DNA of 64,000 bases from Clostridia bacterium (lineage in GTDB: Bacteria > Bacillota > Clostridia > Christensenellales > Aristaeellaceae), in assembly GCA_017516765.1 (NCBI GenBank), contig JAFXBE010000026.1, forward strand, positions 60,517-124,516. The letters run 5' to 3'. Of this stretch, positions 62,538 through 64,000 are shown piece after piece; position 1 is the first letter of the stretch; each line of letters starts with the position of its first letter. The notes under the pieces were generated by a model that saw only the letters and a program-made list of their open reading frames with translations, was not told where the DNA came from and did no database searches. The translations under genes and the position numbers were made by a program.

Positions 62538-64000
62538 ATGAGCAACATTCCTCAGGTAAAGCTCGGTATCGTGGCTGTAAGCCGCGACTGCTTCCCCATC
62601 ACCCTGTCCGAAATGCGCCGTGCCAACATCGTTAAGGCTTACGGCGAGGACATCTACGAGTGCCCCGTAACCGTCGAGAACGAGCTGGATATGCTCAAGG
62701 CTGTTGAAGACGTGAAGGCTGCCGAGTGCAATGCTCTGGTCGTTTTCCTGGGCAACTTCGGCCCCGAGACCCCCGAGACCCTGATCGCCAAGAATTTCGA
62801 CGGCCCCTGCATGTTCGTGGCTGCCGCTGAAGGCGATGGCGACATGATCAACGGCCGCGGCGATGCTTACTGCGGTATGCTGAACTGCTCCTACAACTTG
62901 GGCATGCGTCACCTGAAGGGCTACATCCCCGAGTATCCCGTCGGCACCGCCGAAGAGATCGTGACCATGATCAAGGAATTCGTGCCGATCGCCCGCGCCA
63001 TCATCGGTCTGAAGAATCTGAAGATCATCACTTTTGGTCCCCGTCCTCAGGACTTCTTTGCTTGCAATGCCCCCATCAAGGGTCTGTACGAGCTGGGCAT
63101 CGAGATCGAAGAAAACTCCGAGCTGGACCTGCTGGTCAGCTATCGTGAGCATGCCAACGACCCCCGCATCCCCGCCATCTGCGAAGAAATGGCCAAGGAA
63201 ATGGGCGAGGGCAAGTACTATGCCGACCTGAACGCCCGTATGGCTCAGTTCGAACTCACCCTGCTGGATTGGGCCGAGAAGCACAAGGGCGCCCGCAAGT
63301 ATGTCGCTTTCGCCGACAAGTGCTGGCCCGCTTTCCCCTCCCAGTTTGGCTTTGAGCCCTGCTACGTCAACTCCCGTCTGGCCAGCCGCGGCATCCCGGT
63401 TGCCTGCGAAGTTGATATCTACGGCGCTGTGAGCGAGTACATCGGTTCCTGCATCTCCGGCGACGCCGTTACTCTGCTGGACATCAACAACTCCGTGCCT
63501 CAGTACATCTACGATGAGGATATCAAGGGCAAGTACGACTACGCTCTGACCGATACCTTCATGGGCTTCCACTGCGGCAACACCCCCAGCTGCAAGATGT
63601 GCGCCGATCGTGCCGTTAAGTATCAGCTGATTCAGCATCGTGTACTCGAGCCCGAAGGCAGCGAGCCCGATATCAGCCGCGGCACTCTGGAAGGCGACAT
63701 CGCCGCCAGCCCCATCACCTTCTATCGCCTCCAGTGCGACAGCGAAGGCAAGCTGCGTTCCTACATCGCCGAGGGCGAGGTTCTGGACGTTGCCACCCGT
63801 TCCTTCGGCGGCATCGGCGTGTTCGCCATCAAGGACATGGGTCGCTTCTACCGTCATGTGCTGGTACAGAAGCGCTACCCCCACCACGGTGCGGTTGCCT
63901 TCGGCCACTTCGGCAAGACTCTGTTCGAGGTGTTCAAGTATCTGGGCGTGGAAGACATCGCTTACAACCAGCCCGCCAACCTGCCCTATCCCACCGAGAA
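62538..64000 (+). CDS. L-fucose/L-arabinose isomerase-like protein (3' end outside window)
   Basis: At least 487 codons, open to the window end. Residues 1-170 match the N-terminal FucI/AraA Rossmann domains (VKLGIVAVSRDCFP). The C-terminal region has DTFMGFHCGNTPSCKMC, with the HCGN motif of the family, and RSFGGIGVFAIKDMGRFYRH. The usual metal-binding Glu and Asp are likely in CEVDIYGAVSEY. In an operon with xylulokinase it may supply xylulose or another ketopentose; the substrate is not proven. AAAAGGAGAG lies 9 bases before the ATG. Strong codon bias. Confidence 0.88.
   Translation, partial: MSNIPQVKLGIVAVSRDCFPITLSEMRRANIVKAYGEDIYECPVTVENELDMLKAVEDVKAAECNALVVFLGNFGPETPETLIAKNFDGPCMFVAAAEGDGDMINGRGDAYCGMLNCSYNLGMRHLKGYIPEYPVGTAEEIVTMIKEFVPIARAIIGLKNLKIITFGPRPQDFFACNAPIKGLYELGIEIEENSELDLLVSYREHANDPRIPAICEEMAKEMGEGKYYADLNARMAQFELTLLDWAEKHKGARKYVAFADKCWPAFPSQFGFEPCYVNSRLASRGIPVACEVDIYGAVSEYIGSCISGDAVTLLDINNSVPQYIYDEDIKGKYDYALTDTFMGFHCGNTPSCKMCADRAVKYQLIQHRVLEPEGSEPDISRGTLEGDIAASPITFYRLQCDSEGKLRSYIAEGEVLDVATRSFGGIGVFAIKDMGRFYRHVLVQKRYPHHGAVAFGHFGKTLFEVFKYLGVEDIAYNQPANLPYPTE

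Noticed and set aside
1..64000. tRNA, rRNA, CRISPR array, transposase or prophage
   Set aside because: None was found on reading either strand; repeats seen are inside coding linkers or are terminator stems.

Overview
The window looks like a chromosomal segment of an anaerobic, plant-polysaccharide-using member of the Clostridia (Bacillota). The evidence is an [FeFe]-hydrogenase at the left edge, the Firmicutes heat-shock operon ctsR-mcsA-mcsB-clpC, a Spo0A-type regulator, RbgA, TrmFO, YprA/YprB and RqcH, promoters of sigma-A type, and strong AGGAGG-like ribosome binding sites. I cannot name the genus. I saw no rRNA, tRNA, insertion sequence, prophage or CRISPR array.

Layout. 1-1.6 kb: 3' end of an [FeFe]-hydrogenase and a methyltransferase. 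1.7-18.5 kb: a long plus-strand housekeeping run (rbgA, rnhB, a giant two-module membrane glycosyltransferase, comM/yifB, dprA, topA, trmFO, a secreted alpha/beta-hydrolase-like protein without its catalytic serine, hslV, hslU, a nucleoside-deaminase-type amidohydrolase). 18.5-20.8 kb: minus-strand hypothetical proteins and a YitT-type membrane protein. 20.8-24.8 kb: alpha-L-fucosidase (GH29) and alpha-xylosidase (GH31), a pair suited to fucosylated xyloglucan oligosaccharides. 24.9-29.5 kb: an O-acetylation cassette (MBOAT acyltransferase, DHHW/AlgX-like protein) with a third membrane-anchored RCC1-repeat protein. 29.6-32.7 kb: an M20 amidohydrolase and a 591-residue unknown that may be a glycosidase-like barrel. 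32.7-38.1 kb (minus): radical SAM protein, TPR protein, YprB nuclease, YprA helicase. 38.1-42.8 kb (minus): ctsR-mcsA-mcsB-clpC with a visible CtsR operator. 42.8-46.4 kb: pgmB, tldD, tldE. 46.4-51.9 kb: acetyltransferase, rqcH, a GerMN protein, a Spo0A homologue with a degenerate receiver, and an M14 peptidase. 52-54.6 kb (minus): a metal-resistance operon (ArsR repressor, free HMA chaperone, P1B ATPase). 54.7-58 kb: HAD phosphatase, ROK regulator, cysteine desulfurase. 58.1-64 kb: GH3 glycosidase, xylulokinase, a DUF4867-like protein and a fucose-isomerase-like protein that runs off the end.

How it fits together. The three glycosidases lack signal peptides, so they probably trim imported oligosaccharides inside the cell; released pentose would pass through the isomerase-like protein and xylulokinase to the pentose phosphate pathway, with hydrogenase disposing of reductant. 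The hydrogenase, GH31 and the GH3-xylB operon share very uniform codon use, which suggests strong expression.

The points most worth following up are the Spo0A homologue with Asn at position 56 in place of the phosphoacceptor Asp, the MBOAT/DHHW/RCC1 cassette, the 591-residue unknown, the hydrolase with GHGFG in place of GxSxG, a 19-codon upstream reading frame coupled to the GH3 gene, and overlapping divergent promoters at 20.8 kb.
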